Below are positions 1 through 7,164 of a DNA stretch of 45,678 bases, piece by piece. Position numbers and translations under genes: made by a program. The notes beneath the pieces are model-generated. The model saw only the letters and a program-made list of their open reading frames with translations. It was not told the DNA's origin and searched no databases. This stretch comes from Belnapia moabensis DSM 16746 (GTDB lineage Bacteria; Pseudomonadota; Alphaproteobacteria; Acetobacterales; Acetobacteraceae): assembly GCF_000745835.1 (NCBI RefSeq), contig NZ_JQKB01000045.1, positions 1 through 45,678 on the forward strand, written 5' to 3'. How positions within the stretch are numbered: the stretch's first letter is position 1; each line of letters opens with the position of its first letter.

Positions 1-67
1 CCTTGCCAAGCGGCCGCAGCGGATCCGCTCCATCTTTCAGCACCCGCAATTCCGCTACGCCGCGTAG
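1..67 (+). CDS. C-terminal end of an unidentified protein (partial)
   Basis: An open frame enters from the left edge and stops at TAG 65-67. The visible tail reads LAKRPQRIRSIFQHPQFRYAA. It is too short to assign to a family. It lies 54 nt upstream of the acyl-CoA dehydrogenase on the same strand, so it may belong to the same fatty-acid or acyl-CoA operon, but that rests on position only. Confidence 0.45.
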   Translation, partial: LAKRPQRIRSIFQHPQFRYAA

Positions 68-121
68 TCAAGACAATGGGGGCCGCCTCAATAACCTCTC
101 CGACATGGCGGAGGGGCGGGG

Positions 122-2014
122 ATGAAGCAGGCCGATGCGGCGGAGCTGCGGCGCGAATTGCGCGCCTTCCTCGCCGCCGAGATCGCCGCGGACGGCTTCG
201 ACCCTGCCGCCGGCAGCTGGGGGCCGGCGGATCCGGGCTTCGCCACCCGGCTTGGCGCCCGTGGCTGGATCGGCGCGAGCTGGCCGCGCGCCTTGGGCGG
301 CCAGGGCGGCGGCGCCTTCGAGCGCCATGTCGTCGCCGAGGAACTGATCGCCCATGGCGCCCCGCTACGGGTGAACTGGGTCGCCGAATGGCTTGCGGGG
401 CCGCTGCTGCTGGCCGCAGGCACGCCGGAGCAGCAGCGGGAGGTCCTGCCGCGCTTCGCCGCCGGGCGGCTCTCCGCCTGCATCGGCCTTACCGAAGCTG
501 CCCTGCCCGACAGCGACGCCCCACGCTGCCTGGCGCGGCCGGACCGAGGCGGCTGGCGCCTCAGCGGCCGTTGCAGGCTGATTGGTGATGCGCTCGGGCG
601 CCTGCTTCTCCTGGCCCGCACGGGCGAGGAGGGGGCAGGGCTCAGCCTGTTCCTCGTCGATCTCGCCTTGCCCGGCATCGCCCTGCTCGGCGCCGACCGT
701 CTCGGCTTCGATGGGGTCTTCCTGGCCGCGGACCGGCTGGTCGGGGCAGAGGATGAGGCGCTGCCGCTTTGGCACGAGGTCGCCGGCATTGCCCATGGCG
801 CGCCGGCGCCCTGGCTCCGCCACCTTCCGCTGCTCGCCGCCCTCGCCGAGGCCCATGGGCCGCCCGAGGGGGAGCCGGTGCTCGGCCGCCTTCTCGCCGG
901 CACCGCGACGCTGCGGGCGATGGGCCTCGCCCGTGCCGGCCGCACCTCGCCCAGCCTTGCCGTGTCGGCCGCGTTGGAAGCGGAGGCCGTCCCTGCCGCC
1001 CTGCTGCGCCTGTTGCCCGAGGAAGCCCGCCCCGCGCCGACCGAGCCGCCGCCCGGCCTGCCGCCGATCCTCACAGCCCGCCGCACCTCGCGCCGGCTGC
1101 ATCCGCTCGCCATCGAGACCGCACGGCTGCTGACCGGGCGGCTGGCATTCGGTTTCGATCCGAAGCTTTGGGAGGCGCTGGAGGATGGTCCAGTGCTCCG
1201 CGCTGCCTTGCCGCCCGACCTGGGCGGGGAGGGGGAGGGGCTGCCGGACCTGCTCGCCATCGCCGAGGCGGCGGGTGCCGTCGGAGCGCCACTGCCGGTC
1301 GCCGAGACGCTGCTGGGCCATTACGCTCTGGCGCTCGCTGGCCTTGCTCCACCCATCGGCCCGCTGACCATCGGCCCCGTGCAACCGGGCGAGGTGGCCC
1401 GCTTCGAGGCCGGGCTGCTCGTGGGGCGCCTGGACCGGCTACCCTGGGCCTGCCACGCTGCCGCCGCCGTGATCGTTCTGGATGGGAGCCGCACTATCCT
1501 GGCCGGTCGCCCCGCCATCGGCGCGGAGGGCCGCAACGGCGCCGGCGAGCCACGTGACCTGGTGCTGTTGGAGGAGATGCCCGTCCTCGCCGCCGGGCCG
1601 CCCGGCAGCGGCTTGACGCCGGGGGGCCTTCGTGACCTTGGCGCCCTGTTCCGCGCCGCTGCCATGCTCGGCGCCCTCGGCCGCCTTGCCCGAGGCCGGC
1701 GCGCCCGCGGCCTGGCCGCCGCCGCGCGCTTTGCCCTGAAGCAGGCGGCGCGCGAGCCGAGCCGCTTCACCATCGCCTGCGCTCGCCTCCGCACCCAGGC
1801 CGCCGCCGAGGCTGCCATGGCCATTCCCGGCGGCGACGTGGCGCTAAGCGGCCGGATCGCCGCCTGGTCGGGCGAATTCGGCACCGAGTCCGAATGGGCG
1901 AGCTGGCTCGGCCGCCAGGCCCGCCGCGCCGGCGCCGGCGCCGGCGGCCTGTGGCCCCTCGTCGCCGATCGGGGCAGGATGCCGGCTGACGCGGAGGAAA
2001 CCGAGCATGAGTGA
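122..2014 (+). CDS. Double-module acyl-CoA dehydrogenase family protein
   Basis: This 630-residue protein is much longer than a usual acyl-CoA dehydrogenase (about 380-400). It reads as two ACAD-like modules in tandem. Module 1 (about 1-320) has the N-terminal helical domain and a middle-domain segment (CIGLTEAALPDSDAPR) at the place of the FAD/substrate loop. Module 2 (about 325-630) starts again with an N-terminal-like stretch (ALPPDLGGEGEG) and ends in helices typical of the C-terminal domain (FGTESEWASWLGR). Both modules are diverged and I cannot place the catalytic glutamate with confidence. Fused ACADs such as mycobacterial FadE34 act on bulky acyl-CoAs; a similar role here is inference. 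A GGAGGGG ribosome site precedes ATG 122. The stop overlaps the next start by 8 nt. Confidence 0.8.
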   Translation: MKQADAAELRRELRAFLAAEIAADGFDPAAGSWGPADPGFATRLGARGWIGASWPRALGGQGGGAFERHVVAEELIAHGAPLRVNWVAEWLAGPLLLAAGTPEQQREVLPRFAAGRLSACIGLTEAALPDSDAPRCLARPDRGGWRLSGRCRLIGDALGRLLLLARTGEEGAGLSLFLVDLALPGIALLGADRLGFDGVFLAADRLVGAEDEALPLWHEVAGIAHGAPAPWLRHLPLLAALAEAHGPPEGEPVLGRLLAGTATLRAMGLARAGRTSPSLAVSAALEAEAVPAALLRLLPEEARPAPTEPPPGLPPILTARRTSRRLHPLAIETARLLTGRLAFGFDPKLWEALEDGPVLRAALPPDLGGEGEGLPDLLAIAEAAGAVGAPLPVAETLLGHYALALAGLAPPIGPLTIGPVQPGEVARFEAGLLVGRLDRLPWACHAAAAVIVLDGSRTILAGRPAIGAEGRNGAGEPRDLVLLEEMPVLAAGPPGSGLTPGGLRDLGALFRAAAMLGALGRLARGRRARGLAAAARFALKQAAREPSRFTIACARLRTQAAAEAAMAIPGGDVALSGRIAAWSGEFGTESEWASWLGRQARRAGAGAGGLWPLVADRGRMPADAEETEHE

Positions 2015-2798
2015 ACTGCTCTTCGAGACCCAGGGCGGCATCGCCACCATCACCTTGAACCGCCCTGACAGCGGCAACGCCTTCACCACCGAAATGCTGG
2101 CGCAATGGGAGCAGGCCTTGCGCGAATGCATCCATGACGATGCCATCCGCTGCGTGGTGCTGACCGGCGCCGGCCGCATCTTCTGCTCCGGCGGCGACGT
2201 GAAGCGCATGGCGGCGAACACCGCCGGCGGCCAGCAGCCCTGGGACCGCGCCAAGTACCTCACCGACCATGTCCACCGCATCCCGCTGACGCTGATGGAG
2301 CTGGACAAGCCCTATATCGTCGCCGTCAACGGCGCCGCGACCGGCGCGGGGATGGACATGGCGCTGATGGGCGACCTCCGCTTCGCCGCCGAGAGCGCCC
2401 GTTTCGCCGAGACCTATATCAAGGTCGGCTTCGTCGCCGGCGATGGCGGCGCCTGGATGCTGCCGCGTCTCATCGGCTTGCCGCGCGCGCTGGAGATGCT
2501 CTGGCTCGGCGATTTCGTCGGCGCCGCCGAGGCCGAGCGCATCGGCCTCGTCAGCAAGGCGGTGCCTGACGACCAACTGATGGCGCATACCTATTCGGTC
2601 GCCGAACGCCTCGCATCCGGCCCCACGGTCGGCATCCGGCTGATGAAGCGCATGGTGATGCAGGGCCTCGGCAGCAATTTCCGCGATGCGCTTTCCTTCG
2701 CCGCGAGCTGCGTCGGCGTCGTCAGCGCGACGGAGGACCACCGCGAGGCGACCGCCGCTTTCGCTGAGAAGCGCAGGCCCGTCTTCCGCGGGAAATAA
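2007..2798 (+). CDS. Enoyl-CoA hydratase/isomerase (crotonase family)
   Basis: A 263-residue crotonase-fold enzyme of normal length, expected to hydrate or isomerise an enoyl-CoA in the cytoplasm. The oxyanion-hole segments are visible as SGGD (61-64) and ATGAGMD (111-117). Candidate catalytic acids are Glu135 in AETYIKVGF and Glu163 in ALEML. The usual GAGG loop reads GDGG (145-148), a variant seen in some subfamilies, so the exact substrate is not predictable. The start overlaps the upstream acyl-CoA dehydrogenase by 8 nt, which implies translational coupling and consecutive steps (dehydrogenation, then hydration) in one acyl-CoA pathway. Confidence 0.9.
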   Translation: MSELLFETQGGIATITLNRPDSGNAFTTEMLAQWEQALRECIHDDAIRCVVLTGAGRIFCSGGDVKRMAANTAGGQQPWDRAKYLTDHVHRIPLTLMELDKPYIVAVNGAATGAGMDMALMGDLRFAAESARFAETYIKVGFVAGDGGAWMLPRLIGLPRALEMLWLGDFVGAAEAERIGLVSKAVPDDQLMAHTYSVAERLASGPTVGIRLMKRMVMQGLGSNFRDALSFAASCVGVVSATEDHREATAAFAEKRRPVFRGK

Positions 2799-2874
2799 CC
2801 TCCCGTCGTTCCGCCGAAGCGGCCGAACCATCCCACCGGCCTGCGTTGGCCTTCTGCATATGGAGGACCGACGC

Positions 2875-3735
2875 ATGCCCGATGACCATCGCCCGCCGCT
2901 GCCCGAGCAGCACCAGGACCAGACCCCCGGCCGCAACGCGCCGATGGATCCGCCGCCCGATTACGGCGAGGCCAGCTATCGCGGCTCCGGCCGCCTCGCC
3001 GGCAAGGCGGCGATCGTCACCGGCGGCGACAGCGGCATCGGCCGCGCCGTTGCCCTCGCATTCGCCCGCGAGGGCGCCGATGTCGCCATCGCCTACCTGA
3101 ACGAGGAGGAGGATGCGGCGGAGACCGTGCGGCTCGTCGAAGCTGCCGGTCGCCGCGCGCTGCGCATCGGCGGCGACATCGCCGACCCGGCCATGTGCCG
3201 TCGCATCGTGGAGGAAACTGTCGAGGCCTTCGGCAGGATCGACATCCTGGTCAACAACGCCGCCTACCAGATGACACGCCAGTCGCTTGACGAGATCAGC
3301 GACGAGGAGTGGGACTACACCTTCAACGTGAATATCGGCGCTATGTTCCGCATCACCAAGGCGGCGCTGCCGCATATGAAACCGGGTGCGGCCATCATCA
3401 ACACCGTCTCGGTCAATGCGGATACGCCGAAGCCGAAGCTGGTGCCCTATTCGGCGACCAAGGCGGCGATCCAGAATTTCACCGGCAGCCTCGCGCAGTT
3501 GCTGGCGGAGAGGGGGATCCGCGCGAATTGCGTAGCCCCCGGCCCGATCTGGACGCCGCTCATCCCGGCCACCATGCCTGTGGAGCAGGTGAAGAGCTTC
3601 GGCTCGGAAGTGCCGATGAAGCGCCCCGGCCAGCCGGCCGAGCTTGCCCCGGTCTATGTGATGCTGGCCTCCGACGAGGCGAGCTATGTCTCCGGCGCCA
3701 CCATTGCCGTCACCGGCGGCGTGCCCATCCTGTAG
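2875..3735 (+). CDS. SDR family oxidoreductase, YghA-like, with proline-rich N-terminal extension
   Basis: A 286-residue short-chain dehydrogenase. A roughly 45-residue polar, Pro/Gln-rich leader precedes the Rossmann fold, as in the YghA/general-stress-protein-39 group. The cofactor motif TGGDSGIGRA is near residue 50, followed by NNAA, the catalytic Ser in NTVSVNAD and the Tyr-x-x-x-Lys pair in PYSATKAA. ATG 2875 was chosen because GGAGG lies 8 nt upstream; the frame is open further 5' but those starts overlap the hydratase gene. Substrate unknown. YghA-type enzymes are often stress-related NAD(P)-dependent alcohol or aldehyde reductases; whether it serves the upstream acyl-CoA genes is unclear. 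Confidence 0.88.
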   Translation: MPDDHRPPLPEQHQDQTPGRNAPMDPPPDYGEASYRGSGRLAGKAAIVTGGDSGIGRAVALAFAREGADVAIAYLNEEEDAAETVRLVEAAGRRALRIGGDIADPAMCRRIVEETVEAFGRIDILVNNAAYQMTRQSLDEISDEEWDYTFNVNIGAMFRITKAALPHMKPGAAIINTVSVNADTPKPKLVPYSATKAAIQNFTGSLAQLLAERGIRANCVAPGPIWTPLIPATMPVEQVKSFGSEVPMKRPGQPAELAPVYVMLASDEASYVSGATIAVTGGVPIL

Positions 3736-3745
3736 GCTGGAGGGA

Positions 3746-4189
3746 TCAGTCCGCCGCCAGGACGGCGGCGGGCTCTTCCCGTCGCTGCCGGTCGGTCAGG
3801 GCCAATGCCCGTGCGGTCTCGATCAGGGCCTGGCGCGCGGAGGGATCGGTGATAGCGGTGAAGGCCTGGACGAGGCTCATCACTCCTTCCCCGGCGAGAT
3901 GGATGGGCGCATGCCGCCCTGCACTGCCGAGCAACCCCTCGACCGAGCTGTTGCACAGCGCCGCCCAGACCGGCAGCCGGTCGGCGCAGAGTCGGTTCTG
4001 CCCCCGCTCGTACTTCAGCACCTGTTACGGGCTGACGCCGAGCGCCACGCCCATTTGCGCCAGGGTAGCCCCGGCATTAAGCCGCGCCTGCTTCAGCCGC
4101 TGATGGATTGGCGCGATAGAGGGCAGGGTTGTGTTGACCTCCCCGCCATCGGCCAGAGAGGGAGGAGGCATGGGGGTAATGCGCGGCAT
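3746..4189 (-). pseudogene. XRE-family transcriptional regulator interrupted by an in-frame stop
   Basis: From ATG 4189 (minus) the frame reads through a helix-turn-helix (LKQARLNAGATLAQMGVALGVSP), hits TAA at 4027-4025, then continues in the same frame as QVLKYERGQNRL and a C-terminal helical region to TGA at 3748-3746. XRE proteins of this type normally read SPQQVxKYERGxNR here, so the stop sits where a Gln (CAA) is expected. One C-to-T change would explain it. The truncated product would have 54 residues and lack the recognition helix. A GTG at 4021 could in principle restart translation but would give no complete DNA-binding domain. A sequencing error is the alternative. Confidence 0.75.
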
Positions 4190-4199
4190 GGTGCTGATC

Positions 4200-4224
4200 T
4201 ACCGTAAGCTTGTACGCTACCGTA
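4200..4224. promoter_or_regulatory. Two tandem TACCGTA palindromes, candidate operator
   Basis: The near-palindrome TACCGTA occurs at 4200-4206 and 4218-4224, inside a 9-bp direct repeat CTACCGTAA with an 18-bp period. The first copy starts 11 bp upstream of the regulator's ATG, in the AT-richest stretch between it and the aldolase operon. Spacing and placement fit an autoregulatory operator for the adjacent XRE protein that could also control the divergent operon. This is inference from position and symmetry. Confidence 0.4.
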
Positions 4225-4403
4225 ATATTTATCGCATAAGTTGAACAGTCTCAGGCCTATGACTTACCTTGGAAGCGTGCCGAAAATGACCGGGAATTTT
4301 CATGGAACGCGCTGTGGTCGGACTGCGCCACATGCGGGGACCGCTGGACAAAGCGCCTGATCGGGTGCGGGATACGATTCACGTCCAGGACAGGAAGAAA
4401 GCG

Positions 4404-5189
4404 ATGCTAGACGGCACCGAATACCGCATACCTTCGCTGCGCCATAAGGTCAGCCCGGAGGAGTGGCAGGCCCGGATCGACTTGGCCGCCTGTTACCGCC
4501 TAGTCGACCTCTACCACATGAGCGACCTGATCGCGAACCACGTCTCAGTCCGCGTCCCGGGAGAGGATGCGTTCCTCATCAACGCTTATGGCCTGCTTTA
4601 CGAGGAGATCACCGCATCCTCGCTGATGAAGGTGGACTACGACGGCAATATCCTGCTGAAGCCGGACTTCCCTGACCAGGATTACGGCGTGAACCGCGCC
4701 GGCTTCGTCATCCACTCCGCAGTCCACAAGGCGCGGCACGACCTGGCCTGCGTCGCGCATACGCATACCTGGGCCGGGATGGCAGTCTCGACCCTCGAAT
4801 GCGGGCTGCTCCCGAACACCCAGACCAGCATGCGCTTCGCCAAGATCAGCTACCACGACTTCAACGGCGTGGTGCTCGACCTTTCCGAGCAGGAGCGGCT
4901 GGTGCGCGACCTCGGCGACAACAACGCCATGATCCTCCGCAACCACGGCCTGCTGACCGTGGGCAACACCATCCCCGAGGCGTTCAACGCGCTGCACCGC
5001 CTAGAACTCTCCTGCAAGACGCAGATTGCGGCGATGTCGTGCAACACGCCGATGGTCAAGGTCGCCGACGACATCGTTGAGAAGACTTACATGAACTACC
5101 AGCCGCAGGTCCGCCGCCCCTTCGGCGTGCTCGACTGGCCGGCGCTGCTGCGCAAGCTCGACCGCATCGATCCCAGCTACCGGACCTGA
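4404..5189 (+). CDS. Class II aldolase/adducin family protein
   Basis: A 261-residue member of the zinc-dependent class II aldolase/adducin fold. The metal ligands are visible as His119 and His121 in AHTHTWAG and the later His in LRNHGLLTVG. The family includes fuculose- and ribulose-phosphate aldolases and decarboxylases. Substrates are not fixed by sequence, and this one resembles the broad adducin-like group rather than a named sugar-phosphate aldolase. ATG 4404 was preferred because AGGAAG lies just upstream and the conserved region starts soon after; an in-frame ATG at 4302 would add 34 poorly structured residues. It is first in an operon with a hydroxyacid dehydrogenase (1-nt overlap) and a Bug receptor, which suggests catabolism of an imported organic acid. 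Confidence 0.85.
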   Translation: MLDGTEYRIPSLRHKVSPEEWQARIDLAACYRLVDLYHMSDLIANHVSVRVPGEDAFLINAYGLLYEEITASSLMKVDYDGNILLKPDFPDQDYGVNRAGFVIHSAVHKARHDLACVAHTHTWAGMAVSTLECGLLPNTQTSMRFAKISYHDFNGVVLDLSEQERLVRDLGDNNAMILRNHGLLTVGNTIPEAFNALHRLELSCKTQIAAMSCNTPMVKVADDIVEKTYMNYQPQVRRPFGVLDWPALLRKLDRIDPSYRT

Positions 5190-6154
5190 TGCGCGTCCTG
5201 CTTTCGGATATCGCCGAGGCCCGGCACGGCGCGCGTATCCGCGCTGCCCTGCCTGGCGTAGTACTCGTCCCCGTCGCGCCCGAGGGTCCGTTACCGGAGA
5301 CGGCGGGCATCGGGCTGGCTTTCGTCACCCGCGACCTGTTCCTCGGCGGCACGCGCTTCCGTCTCACCGCACGCTTCCAGCGCTTCGTCGATTTGGTCCT
5401 CGCCGCGCCCGACATCCGGCGGGTGCAGACCTTCTCAGCCGGTACCGACATGGCGCCCTACCAGGCGATGCGGGCGAAGGGCATCGAGGTGGTCGGCGCC
5501 AGCGGCGCCAGTGCGCCGACCGTGGCGCAGACAGCCATCACCGGCCTGCTCGCCTTGGCCCGGCGCCTGCCGCGGGTGATGGAGGCGCAGCGCCGACATG
5601 CATGGGAGCCAATCTATGGCGAGGCGGAACCGCCGGACCTCGCCAGCCAGACCGCGCTCATCATCGGCACCGGCCCAATCGGGCAGGAGATCGCCCGCCT
5701 CGCCGCCGCCTTCGGGCTCCGCTCCGTCGGCATCCGCCGCGAGGCCGCCGCGCCGCCGCCGCCCCACTTCGCCGCGGTTGCTCCCTATGCCGGACTGCAG
5801 CAGTGGCTGCCGCGTGCCAACTGGCTGATCCTCGCCTGCCCGTTGAGCGAGATCACCCGCAACCTGATCGATGCGGCCGCCCTTGCCCGGCTGCCCGACG
5901 GCACCGGGCTGGTGAATGTCTCCCGCGGCGGCGTGGTGGAGGAGGGGGCGTTGCTCGCCGCCCTGCGATCCGGCCGGCTCGGCGGCGCCTTCGTCGACGT
6001 CTTCACCGAGGAGCCACTGCCGCCGGAGAGTCCCTTCTGGGACCTGCCGAACGTCATCGTCTCACCCCACAGCGCTGCCGCCGGCGATGGCCTCGCGGAG
6101 CGCGTCGCCGCGATCTTCTGCGACAACCTGCGGCGCTGGGCCGCCAAAGCCTGA
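5189..6154 (+). CDS. D-2-hydroxyacid dehydrogenase family protein (NAD-binding)
   Basis: A 321-residue member of the D-isomer-specific 2-hydroxyacid dehydrogenase family, which interconverts 2-hydroxy and 2-oxo acids. The NAD-binding motif is GTGPIG in ALIIGTGPIGQEIA. The catalytic Arg lies in NVSRGGVV, the acid in FTEEPLP and the His in SPHSAA, so the active site looks complete. The ATG overlaps the aldolase stop (TGATG, 1 nt), so the two are translationally coupled. With the aldolase and the downstream Bug receptor it probably handles an imported hydroxy or oxo acid. The N-terminal substrate domain is diverged and gives no clue to which acid. Confidence 0.88.
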   Translation: MRVLLSDIAEARHGARIRAALPGVVLVPVAPEGPLPETAGIGLAFVTRDLFLGGTRFRLTARFQRFVDLVLAAPDIRRVQTFSAGTDMAPYQAMRAKGIEVVGASGASAPTVAQTAITGLLALARRLPRVMEAQRRHAWEPIYGEAEPPDLASQTALIIGTGPIGQEIARLAAAFGLRSVGIRREAAAPPPPHFAAVAPYAGLQQWLPRANWLILACPLSEITRNLIDAAALARLPDGTGLVNVSRGGVVEEGALLAALRSGRLGGAFVDVFTEEPLPPESPFWDLPNVIVSPHSAAAGDGLAERVAAIFCDNLRRWAAKA

Positions 6155-6171
6155 CCGAAAGACACCATCGA

Positions 6172-7152
6172 ATGACACCGATCGCCCAAGCCTCGCGCCG
6201 CCAGCTCCTGCGGACGGGCGCCTTCCTCGCCGCCGGGCCTGCCGTCGCTCAGCCTGCCTATCCCAGCCGTCCGCTCTCGCTGCTGATCGGCTACGCCCCC
6301 GGCGGCCTAACCGATGTGATGGTACGGATGATTGCCGAGCGGCTGGGGCGCGAGCTGGGCCAGACCGTCGTCGTCGAGAACCGCAGCGGCGGCGCGACCT
6401 CCATCGCCTCCACCGCCGTCGCCCAGGCGCGGCCGGACGGCTACACGCTGCTGATCGGCACCAACAGCCTGGCGATCAACCTGGCTCTGCAGCCCGGACT
6501 CACGCCGCGCGACCCGATGCGGGAGCTGCAGCCGGTCGGCGAGGTCTACTACACACCCTTCGCGCTGGCGGTGCACAGCTCCGTCCCGGTCCGGGACTTC
6601 AAGGAGTTGATCGACTATGCCAGGGCCAACCCCGGCAAGCTGAACTACGGCAGCTCCGGCAGCGGCTCGGTGAACCACCTGTTGACCGAGCTGCTGATGC
6701 TGAAATCGGGTGCCCGCTTCGAGCACGTGCCCTATCGCGGCGCCGGGCCGGCGCTGGTCGACCTTCGCGCCAACCGCATCCAGGTCTTCTACGCCACGCC
6801 GCTCGATGCGGAGCCGCTACTGAGGGATGGCATCATCCGGCTCGTCACCATTTCCTCTGCGGATCGGCTGGCGAGCCTGCCGGACCTGCCCTCGGTGGCG
6901 GAGAGCTTCCCCGATTGTGCCGGCGTGCTTTGGCAGGGCCTTTTCGTCCCGCCGGGTACGCCGCCCGAGGTGCAGGCGCGCCTCTACGGCGCGCTTCGCG
7001 CCAGCGTCGATGATCCGGCCCTCGCCGCGCGGGTGACGCCGCAAGGCGTGGTGCTGATGCATGGCGATGCCGCGGCGCTGCGGGACAGGCTGGCGCGTGA
7101 AATCCGGGTCTGGGACGAGGTGATCCGCAGCACGGGCATCAAGCCGGAATAG
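6172..7152 (+). CDS. Bug-family tripartite tricarboxylate transporter substrate-binding protein
   Basis: A 326-residue periplasmic receptor of the Bug/TctC family. The N-terminus carries SRRQLLRTG followed by a hydrophobic run and an Ala-rich cleavage region near 26, a Tat-like signal. Family landmarks are YAPGGLTD (41-48), VVENRSGG (68-74), RPDGYTLL (87-94) and HVPYRGAGPA. Bug receptors bind carboxylated solutes for a TctA/TctB membrane pair, but neither membrane gene is in the window, so this is an orphan receptor that must share or lack a transporter. It starts 17 nt after the hydroxyacid dehydrogenase, so its ligand is likely the acid processed by that operon. Confidence 0.9.
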   Translation: MTPIAQASRRQLLRTGAFLAAGPAVAQPAYPSRPLSLLIGYAPGGLTDVMVRMIAERLGRELGQTVVVENRSGGATSIASTAVAQARPDGYTLLIGTNSLAINLALQPGLTPRDPMRELQPVGEVYYTPFALAVHSSVPVRDFKELIDYARANPGKLNYGSSGSGSVNHLLTELLMLKSGARFEHVPYRGAGPALVDLRANRIQVFYATPLDAEPLLRDGIIRLVTISSADRLASLPDLPSVAESFPDCAGVLWQGLFVPPGTPPEVQARLYGALRASVDDPALAARVTPQGVVLMHGDAAALRDRLAREIRVWDEVIRSTGIKPE

Positions 7153-7164
7153 GGTGGCGGCGCC

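Noticed and set aside
4302-4403. Longer start of the class II aldolase at ATG 4302
   Set aside because: It adds 34 residues with no domain features and lacks a ribosome site; ATG 4404 has one.
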